Positions 21,663 through 28,707 of a stretch of 31,945 bases of DNA are shown here, piece after piece. The stretch is from the IMG/VR virus record IMGVR_UViG_3300045806_000010, positions 1 through 31,945 of that record. The stretch is one strand, 5' to 3'. The notes beneath the pieces were generated by a model. It was not told the DNA's origin and did no database searches. It saw only the letters and a list, made by a program, of their open reading frames with translations. This stretch comes from a virus. Every line of letters begins with the position of its first letter. Positions within the stretch are counted from its first letter, which is position 1. A program made the position numbers and the translations under genes.

Positions 21663-22379
21663 TCAGGCGCGGCCGATCTTGTCAGCGCCGGGGAACATTT
21701 CGGCGTAGGACTTGGCGCTAGCGGCGTCCTGCGCAATGCGGTTCGGTTGGGCCGGCTTGGCGGCGACCTTGAACGAGATCAGATCGCGCAGGGCGCTTTC
21801 GTGGACCGTCTTGGCCGAGGGAATGCCGAGATTGACGGCGGCGGCGCGCAGCACGGATTCGGCGCTGTCTAGGGCGAAAGGCAGATTGCCGACATGCGGT
21901 CGCACGAACTCGCGCGCTTCCATCGCGTCCTGCATCCGCTTCACGATCTTCTTTTCCTGAGCGGCGAGCGCCGCGTCCATTGCGGGTTTCGCCACTTTGT
22001 CGTCCTTCTCGTCTTTGTCCTTGTCGCCGTCTTCGTCGGCGGCGCCTTCCGGCTCAATCGCCGGGTCTTCGTCCTTGGCCGCATCGGGCTTGCGGCGCTT
22101 CAGGAGTGCCTGGTACTGCGCCTCCTCCTCGTCGCTCAGGCCTTCGCCATCGAGGGCTTCGTCGGTCTTGTCGCCTTCGGGATTGGCCGGCGGCGTGTCC
22201 TTGTCGGTCTGGTCGATATCGGTGTCGGCTTCCTTGTCTTCGGCAGGCGATTTCTCTTCCTGCGTCAGGCTGTCAATCAGCGTGTGGAAGTCGGCCAAGG
22301 TGGCGTCCTGCGCCAATTTGGGCTTGAGGGCGGTAAAGAGCGCAGCGGTTGCACCCTTCGGCAGTTTGATTTTAGCCAT
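21663..22379 (-). CDS. Possible nested scaffold protein from internal start (238 aa)
   Basis: Codon 192 of the DUF2213 gene is an ATG (MAKIKLPKGATAALFTALKP) preceded by AAAAGGAC seven bases upstream, one of the clearest ribosome-binding sites in the region and placed inside a coding frame. Initiation here would give a 238-residue acidic scaffold in the same frame, as lambda Nu3 is made inside gene C. The start coincides with the boundary between protease domain and acidic domain. Confidence 0.55.
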   Translation of the reverse strand: MAKIKLPKGATAALFTALKPKLAQDATLADFHTLIDSLTQEEKSPAEDKEADTDIDQTDKDTPPANPEGDKTDEALDGEGLSDEEEAQYQALLKRRKPDAAKDEDPAIEPEGAADEDGDKDKDEKDDKVAKPAMDAALAAQEKKIVKRMQDAMEAREFVRPHVGNLPFALDSAESVLRAAAVNLGIPSAKTVHESALRDLISFKVAAKPAQPNRIAQDAASAKSYAEMFPGADKIGRA

Positions 22380-22952
22380 GTCTGTGTCCTTTTGGATTTG
22401 GATCGCCGCGTCACCAACCACTACGTCAGGCCCGGCGCGGCCCTCCTGAACCAAGGCGACGTGGTTGCCGATGATGTCGCGCATCACGCCGTCATATTTC
22501 TGCCCGTTGGCGATTCCGGGCGTCATGTCGGCCCGATAGCGATAGGCGCTCGACAATTCCTTCTGCGTCTCTGCCTCAACCGCATCGATGGCGCCTTGCG
22601 CCCAAATAACGAGGGAGTTCTTGAGATACGGCGCGACGAATTCGGCATCGGTTCCCGTCGATCCAATGACCAAATCGGGTTGATGGTCGCCCGCCGAAAC
22701 GGGAACATGCTGCGAAAGTAGGGGCAGATTGTTGAATGTTGGCGCAGCTTTCGCCAATTCTTCCGGGTCGCGATAAAGCTGATAGATCGTTTCCGCATCG
22801 AGCCCGAGCTTTTCAAAATCGGGGATTTCCTTGCCGAGATAGCCGCAGATGTTGGCCTTGCTGATATTTGTCGAAGCCACATGAAGACGGTTGTCAGCGT
22901 CATAGGAACGCGCGGATGCGCGGTCGAACGCTAATGCGTTGCCCGTTGTCAT
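21663..22952 (-). CDS. DUF2213 prohead protease-scaffold protein (429 aa)
   Basis: ATG at 22952. Residues 1-190 are the DUF2213 domain, regarded as a phage prohead protease: NRLHVASTNISKANICGYLG, FNNLPLLSQHVPVSAGDHQ, KELSSAYRYRADMTPGIANG, MRDIIGNHVALVQEGRAGPDVVVGD. Residues 192-330 are very acidic and low complexity (EEKSPAEDKEADTDIDQTDKD and DEDGDKDKDEKDDK), as in capsid scaffolds. Residues 340-429 are helical. A good internal start at codon 192 could make the scaffold part alone. It lies between the Mu F-like gene and the decoration gene. Protease activity is known for the family only by prediction. Confidence 0.85.
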   Translation of the reverse strand: MTTGNALAFDRASARSYDADNRLHVASTNISKANICGYLGKEIPDFEKLGLDAETIYQLYRDPEELAKAAPTFNNLPLLSQHVPVSAGDHQPDLVIGSTGTDAEFVAPYLKNSLVIWAQGAIDAVEAETQKELSSAYRYRADMTPGIANGQKYDGVMRDIIGNHVALVQEGRAGPDVVVGDAAIQIQKDTDMAKIKLPKGATAALFTALKPKLAQDATLADFHTLIDSLTQEEKSPAEDKEADTDIDQTDKDTPPANPEGDKTDEALDGEGLSDEEEAQYQALLKRRKPDAAKDEDPAIEPEGAADEDGDKDKDEKDDKVAKPAMDAALAAQEKKIVKRMQDAMEAREFVRPHVGNLPFALDSAESVLRAAAVNLGIPSAKTVHESALRDLISFKVAAKPAQPNRIAQDAASAKSYAEMFPGADKIGRA

Positions 22953-22984
22953 GGAGTGATTTTCTCGCGTCTTAAAGTGTCTTG

Positions 22985-23827
22985 TCAGCTAAAGCCGGGG
23001 ACGATCATCTTTCCGGCGCACCGGCAATTGACCTCGGTTCCCGGCCATATCTCCTTGTTGATCGCGGGATCGAGCCAGCCATCGGAAACCTTGTAGCGGG
23101 CCTTGTCTTTCCCGGCCTGGAGATGGCTTGGCCTCGGAACCTTGCCGCCGCCAGAATGAAGCCATTGCGCTTCCGCCTCGGCGCCGAACGTCTCCAACTG
23201 CCGCGTCCGCGTCATGGTCGCCGTGGCCTTGTTCGACTGATCGCGCGCGATGAAGGCCGCCCGCTTCCGCGTAACGTCGCCAATCTTCTCAATGTCGTCG
23301 GTCAGTTGCTTCAGATCGCGCCCGGTTGAAACCGAGCGCATGACAGCGCCCTCGATCTGGTCGAAGTAGCGCGCCGGGATCGTCTTGATAAGCCCGACTT
23401 GCTCGCCTACCGTCGCGCCCATCACATCGCGCATGGCCGGCGTCATTCGCCATTCGACCGCAAAGCCGCCGTCCTTCAAAATCTTCTTCAGCGCCGCGTC
23501 GGATCGGTCCTTGACCGATGTCGCGAAATATTCAGCCAGCTTGACGGACGCGACGTCGAAGCGCTTCAGCCACCTTTTGCGCAGCCCCCGGATGGTGCGG
23601 AGCAACGCGGCTGCCGGTGTCTCGTCCTGAGCGAGCGCGACAATGGTTGGCTCGTTCTGGTTATATGCCGCCTTCGTCCAGTACAGGACCGACCGGTGCA
23701 GAGCGTCGATCTGTTTCGTCAGCGCCCGGCGGAATTCCATTTCCAGCCCGATGTTCGGGCGAACCGCCCGGAGGACTTTTTCTCCGCGCCGCTTTGGCGT
23801 CAATCGTCCGCGTGTGACAGGCGCCAT
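22985..23827 (-). CDS. Mu F-like head morphogenesis protein (280 aa)
   Basis: The ATG at 23827 (MAPVTRGRLTPKRR) is preferred to a GTG at 23839; it overlaps the end of the upstream small gene. About 280 residues, basic at the N-terminus, helical in the middle (FRRALTKQIDALHRSVLYWTKAA; TIPARYFDQIEGAVMRSVSTGRDLKQLTDDI). It ends with the Phage_Mu_F pattern: RAAFIARDQSNKATATMTR, QWLHSGGGKVPRPSHLQAGK, then PGTEVNCRCAGKMI with the conserved PGxxxNCRC. It is a minor head protein next to the portal. No toxin domain follows the Mu F domain. Confidence 0.87.
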   Translation of the reverse strand: MAPVTRGRLTPKRRGEKVLRAVRPNIGLEMEFRRALTKQIDALHRSVLYWTKAAYNQNEPTIVALAQDETPAAALLRTIRGLRKRWLKRFDVASVKLAEYFATSVKDRSDAALKKILKDGGFAVEWRMTPAMRDVMGATVGEQVGLIKTIPARYFDQIEGAVMRSVSTGRDLKQLTDDIEKIGDVTRKRAAFIARDQSNKATATMTRTRQLETFGAEAEAQWLHSGGGKVPRPSHLQAGKDKARYKVSDGWLDPAINKEIWPGTEVNCRCAGKMIVPGFS

Positions 23828-24045
23828 TCTTCCACCCACATCGTCTTGACGTCGCTGTTGGCGATGAATGAAACTTCGATCTGGACGAAATTTTCGCGGA
23901 ACAAATGGCCGGTCACCGTCATGATGATTTCATGCGCGCCGTCGCAGATCACCTTATCGCCACGCGAGAACTCCGAACGAAACGTGCGCTTGGCGTCATG
24001 CTCTTTGGCGGCCGCGATCAAATCTCCCAAATTAATGTCGATCAT
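23800..24045 (-). CDS. Small hypothetical protein between portal and Mu F gene (81 aa)
   Basis: ATG at 24045 overlaps the portal stop (ATGA), and its 3' end overlaps the Mu F start region. The 81 residues (MIDINLGDLIAAAKEHDAKR, FSRGDKVICDGAHEIIMTVTGHLF, VSFIANSDVKTMWVEEWRL) look like a small beta-barrel protein with a V-x-W-V-E-E-W ending. Such small proteins are common between portal and head genes. No named family; function unknown. Confidence 0.7.
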   Translation of the reverse strand: MIDINLGDLIAAAKEHDAKRTFRSEFSRGDKVICDGAHEIIMTVTGHLFRENFVQIEVSFIANSDVKTMWVEEWRLSHADD

Positions 24046-25652
24046 TCCGCAGCCTTGCTTGCATCAAAGAGGGCGCCCAAGCCATCCTCCCCCAACCCGC
24101 CCTGAACAACAAGCCCCTCCGCCTCTTCTTCAAGCAGGTCCGGCGCATCTTCAACATCGAGCCCGGCGTAAGGCGTCGCATTATCGCCCGCGACGCGCCT
24201 GCGGGCTTCCTCGGGAGAAATCACGCCGGTATCGATCAGGATTTGATCGGTCTCCGCTTCCATCTTGCGGACTTCCGCCGATTCCTTGTCCGTCAGCTCG
24301 GTCAGGTTCTCAAACTCAAAATCAATCTCTGGGTCAACTTCGCCAAACAGCGACAGTTGCACGAAGCCAAGCAGCCGAGTCAGGTTCTGGCGGAAAAGTC
24401 GCTCCTGATAGGCGTGGATCATGTCGTTAAACGAACGCATCTCGCCTTCGCTGGAAGCGTTCAGGCCCGTGGGAGAAATGCCGAGAAGTTTGACGAGGGG
24501 TATCTTACAGACCGCCGCCATATGCTCTTGCGCCTGCGCCTGCAACTCATGCAGGCCGGCCAAGGACTGGCTGACGTTCTGAAACGCTTCCTCGGTCTTG
24601 TTGATTATCATCAACGAGCGGTTATTGCGCATATTGTTGAACAGATCGGCGCGGGCGAATAGTTCATCACCCGATGGCGTCAGGATCGTGCTCAAATCCG
24701 TCTCAAGTACGAACACCGAATAAGCCTTGATCGCCTCCGTGGTCGCCTGCCGCACATCAAGCCAGTTCTGGACGTAGGGCTTGGCCATCTGCGTCAGGGA
24801 TAGCCCCCCGAAACTGTAGGCTGGCTTGAGCAAGTCAGGGACTTCGCGGCCAATGAAGGTCAGCAATCGGCTCGCGTGGATCGTCTTGCCCATCACAAGC
24901 CACACGTCTGGCTTGTACCAATCCGGCGAGAGCGGATCGCTCGAATTATATTCTCTCGGATATGTCCAGACCGGCTCGACGGTTTTAATCCGCGCGATCT
25001 TCCGCAACCCGTCCTTTACGCCGACCTTGCTCTGGCTGATCTTGTTCCTGCCGTCGCCCATCGGCGTCGCAAGTTCATTGGCGTCGTCGCTGTCGCCCGT
25101 GTCGAGATACAGATGCGAACGACCGAAAAAGCCGTCCTGCTCCGCAAGTTCCTTGAACGCGTCCCGCACATTCAGGCGACGAAACTCGCTTTCGATCTGC
25201 TCGATCTTGTCCGATTTGTCGTCATCGCCAACCGAGTTGAACCTGATCCAACAGCGCGTCGTTTCCTCGGCAATCGTTTCCGAGATCACGCGATATTCGG
25301 CCCGCTGCGCCATCAGCGCCAGCTCGGGATAGCCGAGGAATTCCTGACCTTCCTGATAGGCCGAACTGATCGCGTTTTGCGCCCACTGTGACGTTTCTTG
25401 CCAATCTCCGGAGTCCATCGCCATCGTCAGCGCGTTTTTGATCCCTGGCGCCGGCTGATACGGCTTGAACGGGTTGTAATGCGTCGCAGCCTTCGCCGCA
25501 GCCTCGGGCGTATGGCGAGAGCGAGATAGAACGATATCGGAAATCTTCAGGGGCTTCCGCTCAGCAGCGCCCATCGCCACGGCTTCCCGCGCCTTGCGGG
25601 CCGCGTAATAGCGTTTGTTGCGGGCCGAGCGCGCCTCTTTGTTCTCGGGCAT
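24042..25652 (-). CDS. Phage portal protein, DUF1073 family (536 aa)
   Basis: ATG at 25652 overlaps the TerL stop by one base (TGATG). A basic N-terminal tail (SARNKRYYAARKAREAVAMG) precedes the DUF1073 portal domain: PYQPAPGIKNALTMAMDSGDWQE, MAQRAEYRVISETIAEETTRCWI, AFKELAEQDGFFGRSHLYLD, then KIPLVKLLGISPTGLNASSEGEMRSFNDMI near residues 385-415 and an acidic C-terminal helix region. It forms the dodecameric DNA gate of the capsid. Some DUF1073-containing proteins are joined to the anti-CBASS Acb1 enzyme; I see no paired H-x-T/S motifs here, so this is only a portal. Confidence 0.92.
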   Translation of the reverse strand: MPENKEARSARNKRYYAARKAREAVAMGAAERKPLKISDIVLSRSRHTPEAAAKAATHYNPFKPYQPAPGIKNALTMAMDSGDWQETSQWAQNAISSAYQEGQEFLGYPELALMAQRAEYRVISETIAEETTRCWIRFNSVGDDDKSDKIEQIESEFRRLNVRDAFKELAEQDGFFGRSHLYLDTGDSDDANELATPMGDGRNKISQSKVGVKDGLRKIARIKTVEPVWTYPREYNSSDPLSPDWYKPDVWLVMGKTIHASRLLTFIGREVPDLLKPAYSFGGLSLTQMAKPYVQNWLDVRQATTEAIKAYSVFVLETDLSTILTPSGDELFARADLFNNMRNNRSLMIINKTEEAFQNVSQSLAGLHELQAQAQEHMAAVCKIPLVKLLGISPTGLNASSEGEMRSFNDMIHAYQERLFRQNLTRLLGFVQLSLFGEVDPEIDFEFENLTELTDKESAEVRKMEAETDQILIDTGVISPEEARRRVAGDNATPYAGLDVEDAPDLLEEEAEGLVVQGGLGEDGLGALFDASKAAE

Positions 25653-27058
25653 CAGCGGCGGGCGCCAATGGACGAGCGTTGAAGGATGGAGTCGGTAATC
25701 ACGAGCGTCCCCTTCTTTTCAACCAAAGCGTTGTAAGCTTCCGCCGTCGCGTCCGCGTCGTCGTCGTGTCCATTCCCTTCAGGGGGGAATGCTTCAAGCG
25801 ACGTAAACCATGTGTCGTTCCATGGACCGCGCAATACTTTGACGTTCCCGGCCTTCGCCTGCGCAGAGAATGGCCCGAAACGCACAACCTTGCCGCCGTC
25901 GCTTTTCGTTATTGGCTTGAAACTGACGTGAAATCGGTCAAGCAATCTAGCGAAGTTGGAAGCCTGCGACTTGCCTGCCTGCGCCGGGTCTTGCGGCATA
26001 TGGATTCGGACCTTGCGCCCGTCTTCAATCGCCGTGTTCAAAATCGCGCGCTCGACTTCAAGAGGGCCTTCCCGCATCCTGAGATGATGCGCGACGATGA
26101 ACGTCCCGTCAGGGCATTTCCCCATCTTGACGCCAGCCGTCCAGTCGGGGTCATTGTTCTGTGTCTTCGGCGTTGCCGCCAAATCCCATCCTCGGACAAA
26201 CCGCGTCCCTGCCGGCGATGCATCGACAACCTCGCACCAATGGCGCTGAAAATAGAGACCGGCAGCCGGCCTGATTTTCCAGTTTCCACCTAGCAGCCTC
26301 GCGCGCTCGACGGGATCGAGCGCCATCAAATTAGCGCGATAGCCAGGATCGGCGGCCGTCAAAATCGCGTTGTCATCCAACGTAGCCGGGATGAACGTCA
26401 GCGATTTGGGCTCACAGTCGGGATGGACTTCCTTGAGTTCGCGCCGCGTCATTCCCCAGATAAGCTTGTCAGAAATGCGGGCGAACCAGCGCAGCACGCC
26501 GGCACGCTCAGGGATAGCCAGCCCTGTATCTTGGTCAATCCACCACGCGATCAGTTCGGAAACCCACGAGTCGGCGTCGGGATTGGTTGTCGCTCGCACA
26601 TAGGGCTTGACGCCGCATGTCGAACGGTTGCGCGACAGCAAATAAAAGAACTGCTTGCGCGTGAAATGCGTCAGTTCGTCGAACAGCAGCAGCGGGACTT
26701 GCGCACCCTGCCAGTCGAGAACCGTTGTTTCATGCTCCAGGTGGCCGAACGCGACCTTCGCGCCTTGCTTAAATTTCCACTCCAACGTGTCTAATCGGAT
26801 CGATCCTCCGATGGCGCCGTAAATCCCCATGCTCGTATCGAGCAGCGATCCGGCCTTTTTCACGTCCGCCAAGGTGCGGCGGAAGACGACTGCCGAGAAC
26901 CCCTTGACATCCAGATGGCGCATGGGTTCAAGCAAGAGAGCGAACGATTTTCCACCACCAGCCGCGCCGCCATAAATTGCGATGTCAGCCGCGCTACTCA
27001 GAAAAGTTGTCTGCGGCCCCGGCTGGGCTTCAATCCTCGGCACCCGGCGTCGCCTCAC
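25652..27058 (-). CDS. Terminase large subunit (468 aa)
   Basis: GTG at 27058, overlapping TerS by 29 bases. Residues 30-38 are the Walker A loop GGAAGGGKS; residues 123-128 (LLLFDE) are Walker B with Asp127/Glu128 at the catalytic place; TTNPDADSW near 157 is the coupling motif. The C-terminal nuclease domain begins RFVRGWDLAAT with catalytic Asp292, and a second acidic cluster HDDDADATAEAYN (about 435-447) supplies further metal ligands. This is the ATP-driven motor and headful/cos nuclease that packages DNA through the portal. Terminase_6 with Terminase_6C is the family. Full length; no disruption. Confidence 0.95.
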   Translation of the reverse strand: MRRRRVPRIEAQPGPQTTFLSSAADIAIYGGAAGGGKSFALLLEPMRHLDVKGFSAVVFRRTLADVKKAGSLLDTSMGIYGAIGGSIRLDTLEWKFKQGAKVAFGHLEHETTVLDWQGAQVPLLLFDELTHFTRKQFFYLLSRNRSTCGVKPYVRATTNPDADSWVSELIAWWIDQDTGLAIPERAGVLRWFARISDKLIWGMTRRELKEVHPDCEPKSLTFIPATLDDNAILTAADPGYRANLMALDPVERARLLGGNWKIRPAAGLYFQRHWCEVVDASPAGTRFVRGWDLAATPKTQNNDPDWTAGVKMGKCPDGTFIVAHHLRMREGPLEVERAILNTAIEDGRKVRIHMPQDPAQAGKSQASNFARLLDRFHVSFKPITKSDGGKVVRFGPFSAQAKAGNVKVLRGPWNDTWFTSLEAFPPEGNGHDDDADATAEAYNALVEKKGTLVITDSILQRSSIGARR

Positions 27059-27632
27059 GTCCGTTCGAAGGCAGAATGATCACGGTCGCCTCAGTCTGGA
27101 TTGACCCGCCATCCTTGCCCGTCACCTCAACCTTGTCCTTGAACATCCCAAGGTGACGGCCAATGTCCACGAGCGCCCCGCGCTTGTCGTGCATCTTGAT
27201 CTTCAGTCCGTCCTTGGTCTGCGATACTTCGGCAATCGCGCCAGCAGTCGCATCGTCCACTTGATCGGAACCGACGAGAGCAACGCCATTCGAGATTTGC
27301 ACATTCCCCGCTTCGTCAAATACCGCGACGGCGTCACCCCATTTGACCGCCTTGCGAATGTCAGCAAAGCCGATCTTGGCAAGTTCGGTAAGGACGCGCC
27401 CGATGGATATCCCGGTGTCCTCTATGGCCTTCTCAATGGCCTTGGCGTGGATATGTTCGCGCTCACTCAGGATCGCTTCAATCCGCTTCACAACCGCTTC
27501 ATTTGCTCTCAAGCGGCGAGCGTTGCCGTCGTTCTTGGTGAAGCCCGCCGTAACGTACGCCTCAGCGGCAGAAATGCCATTTGCAACTGCTTGGGCAAAT
27601 AATTCGTGCTTCGCATTAGCGAGCGCTGGCAT
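27030..27632 (-). CDS. Terminase small subunit (200 aa)
   Basis: I choose the ATG at 27632 (MPALANAKHELFAQAVANG) over a GTG three codons upstream, because this is the common start of Terminase_2 small subunits. The helix-turn-helix domain (KHELFAQAVANGISAAEAYVTAGF, ARRLRANEAVVKRIEAIL) binds the packaging site. The central part (GISIGRVLTELAKIGFADIRKAVKW) and the following beta region mediate oligomer formation; AIAEVSQTKDGLKIKMHDKRGALVDIGRHLGMF is a conserved ending. It works with TerL, which it overlaps. Confidence 0.92.
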   Translation of the reverse strand: MPALANAKHELFAQAVANGISAAEAYVTAGFTKNDGNARRLRANEAVVKRIEAILSEREHIHAKAIEKAIEDTGISIGRVLTELAKIGFADIRKAVKWGDAVAVFDEAGNVQISNGVALVGSDQVDDATAGAIAEVSQTKDGLKIKMHDKRGALVDIGRHLGMFKDKVEVTGKDGGSIQTEATVIILPSNGREATPGAED

Positions 27633-27810
27633 TAGCGTCACGCCTCAAAATCTCAATGCCCGTCGCAACGCCCCGCGCCGCGTCCTTAAACGCATTGTAG
27701 GCCTGCCGCGTGATGCGGGAATGGTCATGGCGCAAGATGGATTCGAGATGCGCGAGCGCACGCTCCGCTTTTTCCAGCGCGGACGGAACCAGGATCGGAG
27801 ATTCAATCAT
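27616..27810 (-). CDS. Small helical protein upstream of TerS (64 aa)
   Basis: ATG at 27810 overlaps the upstream stop (ATGA), and its 3' end overlaps the start of TerS. The 64-residue product (MIESPILVPSALEKAERALA, HDHSRITRQAYNAFKDAARGVATGIEIL) is mostly helical and has no known motif. Both overlaps and intact coding support a real gene of the packaging operon. Function unknown. Confidence 0.65.
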   Translation of the reverse strand: MIESPILVPSALEKAERALAHLESILRHDHSRITRQAYNAFKDAARGVATGIEILRRDANASAR

Positions 27811-28028
27811 TCCACCGCTCGCAATTCGCCCGCCTTCGCGTGTCCGCGCAGCTTGATCGACGCCACGCCGCGCTCGATTGCGTAAAGCGCGGTTTCAAAC
27901 CACTGGCGCTGTTCGATGGTCAATTCTTCGCGCCGGTCGCGGAACCATGCTTTCAGGCTTTCGCCCTCGATCAGCCGCGCGCATATTTCCGCGCATATTT
28001 CGGGGCTGTAATCGGATGGGCGGCCCAT
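27807..28028 (-). CDS. Small terminase-like DNA-binding protein (73 aa)
   Basis: ATG at 28028 with GGAGGA six bases upstream, the strongest ribosome-binding site of the packaging module, which marks it as the first gene of this operon. The start MGRPSDYSPEICAEICARLIEGESLKAWFRD resembles the N-terminal helix-turn-helix of one group of terminase small subunits, but the protein stops after 73 residues with a different C-terminal part (QRQWFETALYAIERGVASIKL). It may be a DNA-binding accessory of packaging or a reduced paralogue. A true TerS lies downstream. Confidence 0.65.
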   Translation of the reverse strand: MGRPSDYSPEICAEICARLIEGESLKAWFRDRREELTIEQRQWFETALYAIERGVASIKLRGHAKAGELRAVE

Positions 28029-28572
28029 TCAATTCCTCCAAAGTTCTGGATGATCTTTAACCGGCGCCGATGATTCTAAGAGACCGGCGAGGAGATGGAA
28101 TCTTCCAAACCTCGCGCGATAACCAAGAATCTTGACGTGACCAAGAGTGATTCCCCATCACTGTTGAAACAGCGGAATCGCAGTGGCGGCGGGTGCGGAC
28201 CGCTTAAGGCGGCCGCCCCGCCTAGCGGTGGGCTTTCGCTGCTGGATGAAGATTGCTGGCTTGACTCAGTCTCAGTGGCCCGATCGGGAATTCAGAATGC
28301 CGGGCGCGAAACGTTGAGTGCTTCGCACAGGAGATTCATCATTTTTACGTACTGTCAAGGTCGCCCCGCAGAAAAATCCCCGGTTTTTACCCGTTTTCCA
28401 CCGCCATTCGCCTTGTTTTTCTAAGGCTGCAACTTTTTTTGATCCCGCCGCTTTTTCATGCCCGTTTTCGGTCGATTTTGCTTGACGGATTTTCGGGTCT
28501 TTCCGTTTTCAGGGGTGATTTGTCGCCGATGTCACGGATGTCACGGGAAATGTCACATTTTTGGATTTTATG
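28029..28572. other. Intergenic region upstream of packaging operon
   Basis: No convincing gene in about 540 bases. It holds a long imperfect palindrome (28199-28229), A/T runs around 28340-28470 and four GTGACAT motifs near 28529-28576. A TTGACA on the minus strand (28358-28353) has no good -10 partner. One minus frame is open from 28508 to 28272 but is lysine-rich and has no ATG or GTG start. Control signals for the late operon would be expected here, but I cannot point to a clear promoter. Confidence 0.5.
28199..28229. repeat. Inverted repeat with 12-bp stem
   Basis: ACCGCTTAAGGCGG pairs with CCGCCTAGCGGT: twelve base pairs with a two-base bulge and a five-base loop (CCGCC). No T-run follows on either strand, so it is not a standard intrinsic terminator. 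It may be a protein-binding site or an RNA structure. Confidence 0.55.
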
Positions 28573-28576
28573 TCAC
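28529..28576 (-). repeat. Cluster of four GTGACAT repeats
   Basis: On the plus strand ATGTCAC starts at 28529, 28538, 28550 and 28570; the minus strand reads GTGACAT. Two more copies, on the plus strand, lie at 31826 and 31847 inside the partial gene at the right edge. Four copies within 48 bases is far above chance. Confidence 0.6.
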
Positions 28577-28707
28577 ATCGTTGTTTTTATTTGTGTTTCA
28601 GCCATACCCGATTTATAGGCGATCACCCGCCCTTCGAGGGCCGAAACAATCTTCCCTTCCGCCTCCAGCCCCTTCAGCGCCCGTTGCAGGGCCGGCGCAT
28701 TTTTCGG
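28573..28707 (-). pseudogene. 3' remnant of a gene cut by the ISL3 element
   Basis: Just beyond the transposase stop the minus frame continues as a protein-like stretch of about 44 residues ending in TGA at 28573: NAPALQRALKGLEAEGKIVS, then ALEGRVIAYKSG. The L-x-x-A-L-x-x-L-E-x-E-G-K-I pattern is typical of the last helix and wing of a winged helix-turn-helix. There is no start codon before it, so it is a truncated end of a gene whose 5' part would lie to the right of the element. Confidence 0.5.

Noticed and set aside
22985-23827. Mu F-linked polymorphic toxin
   Set aside because: The protein ends right after the Mu F motif PGTEVNCRC, leaving no room for a toxin domain.
24042-25652. Anti-CBASS Acb1 activity of the DUF1073 protein
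   Set aside because: Acb1 needs a 2H phosphoesterase domain with two H-x-T/S motifs; the sequence shows only the portal domain and an acidic tail.
28281-28358. TTGACA on the minus strand followed by a short frame MNLLCEALNVSRPAF
   Set aside because: No acceptable -10 hexamer at 16-18 bases, and the frame ends after 15 residues; resemblance to the start of IS3 OrfB is too short to count.
28095-28424. Plus-strand open frame of 109 codons in the intergenic region
   Set aside because: The AGGAG is directly next to the ATG, the composition is shadow-like with a phenylalanine-rich end, and it contains the palindrome. No family resemblance.
28272-28508. Minus-strand open frame, lysine-rich, with a stop before it and no ATG or GTG start
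   Set aside because: Could be a decayed gene, but lysine richness follows from A-runs and I see no family pattern.
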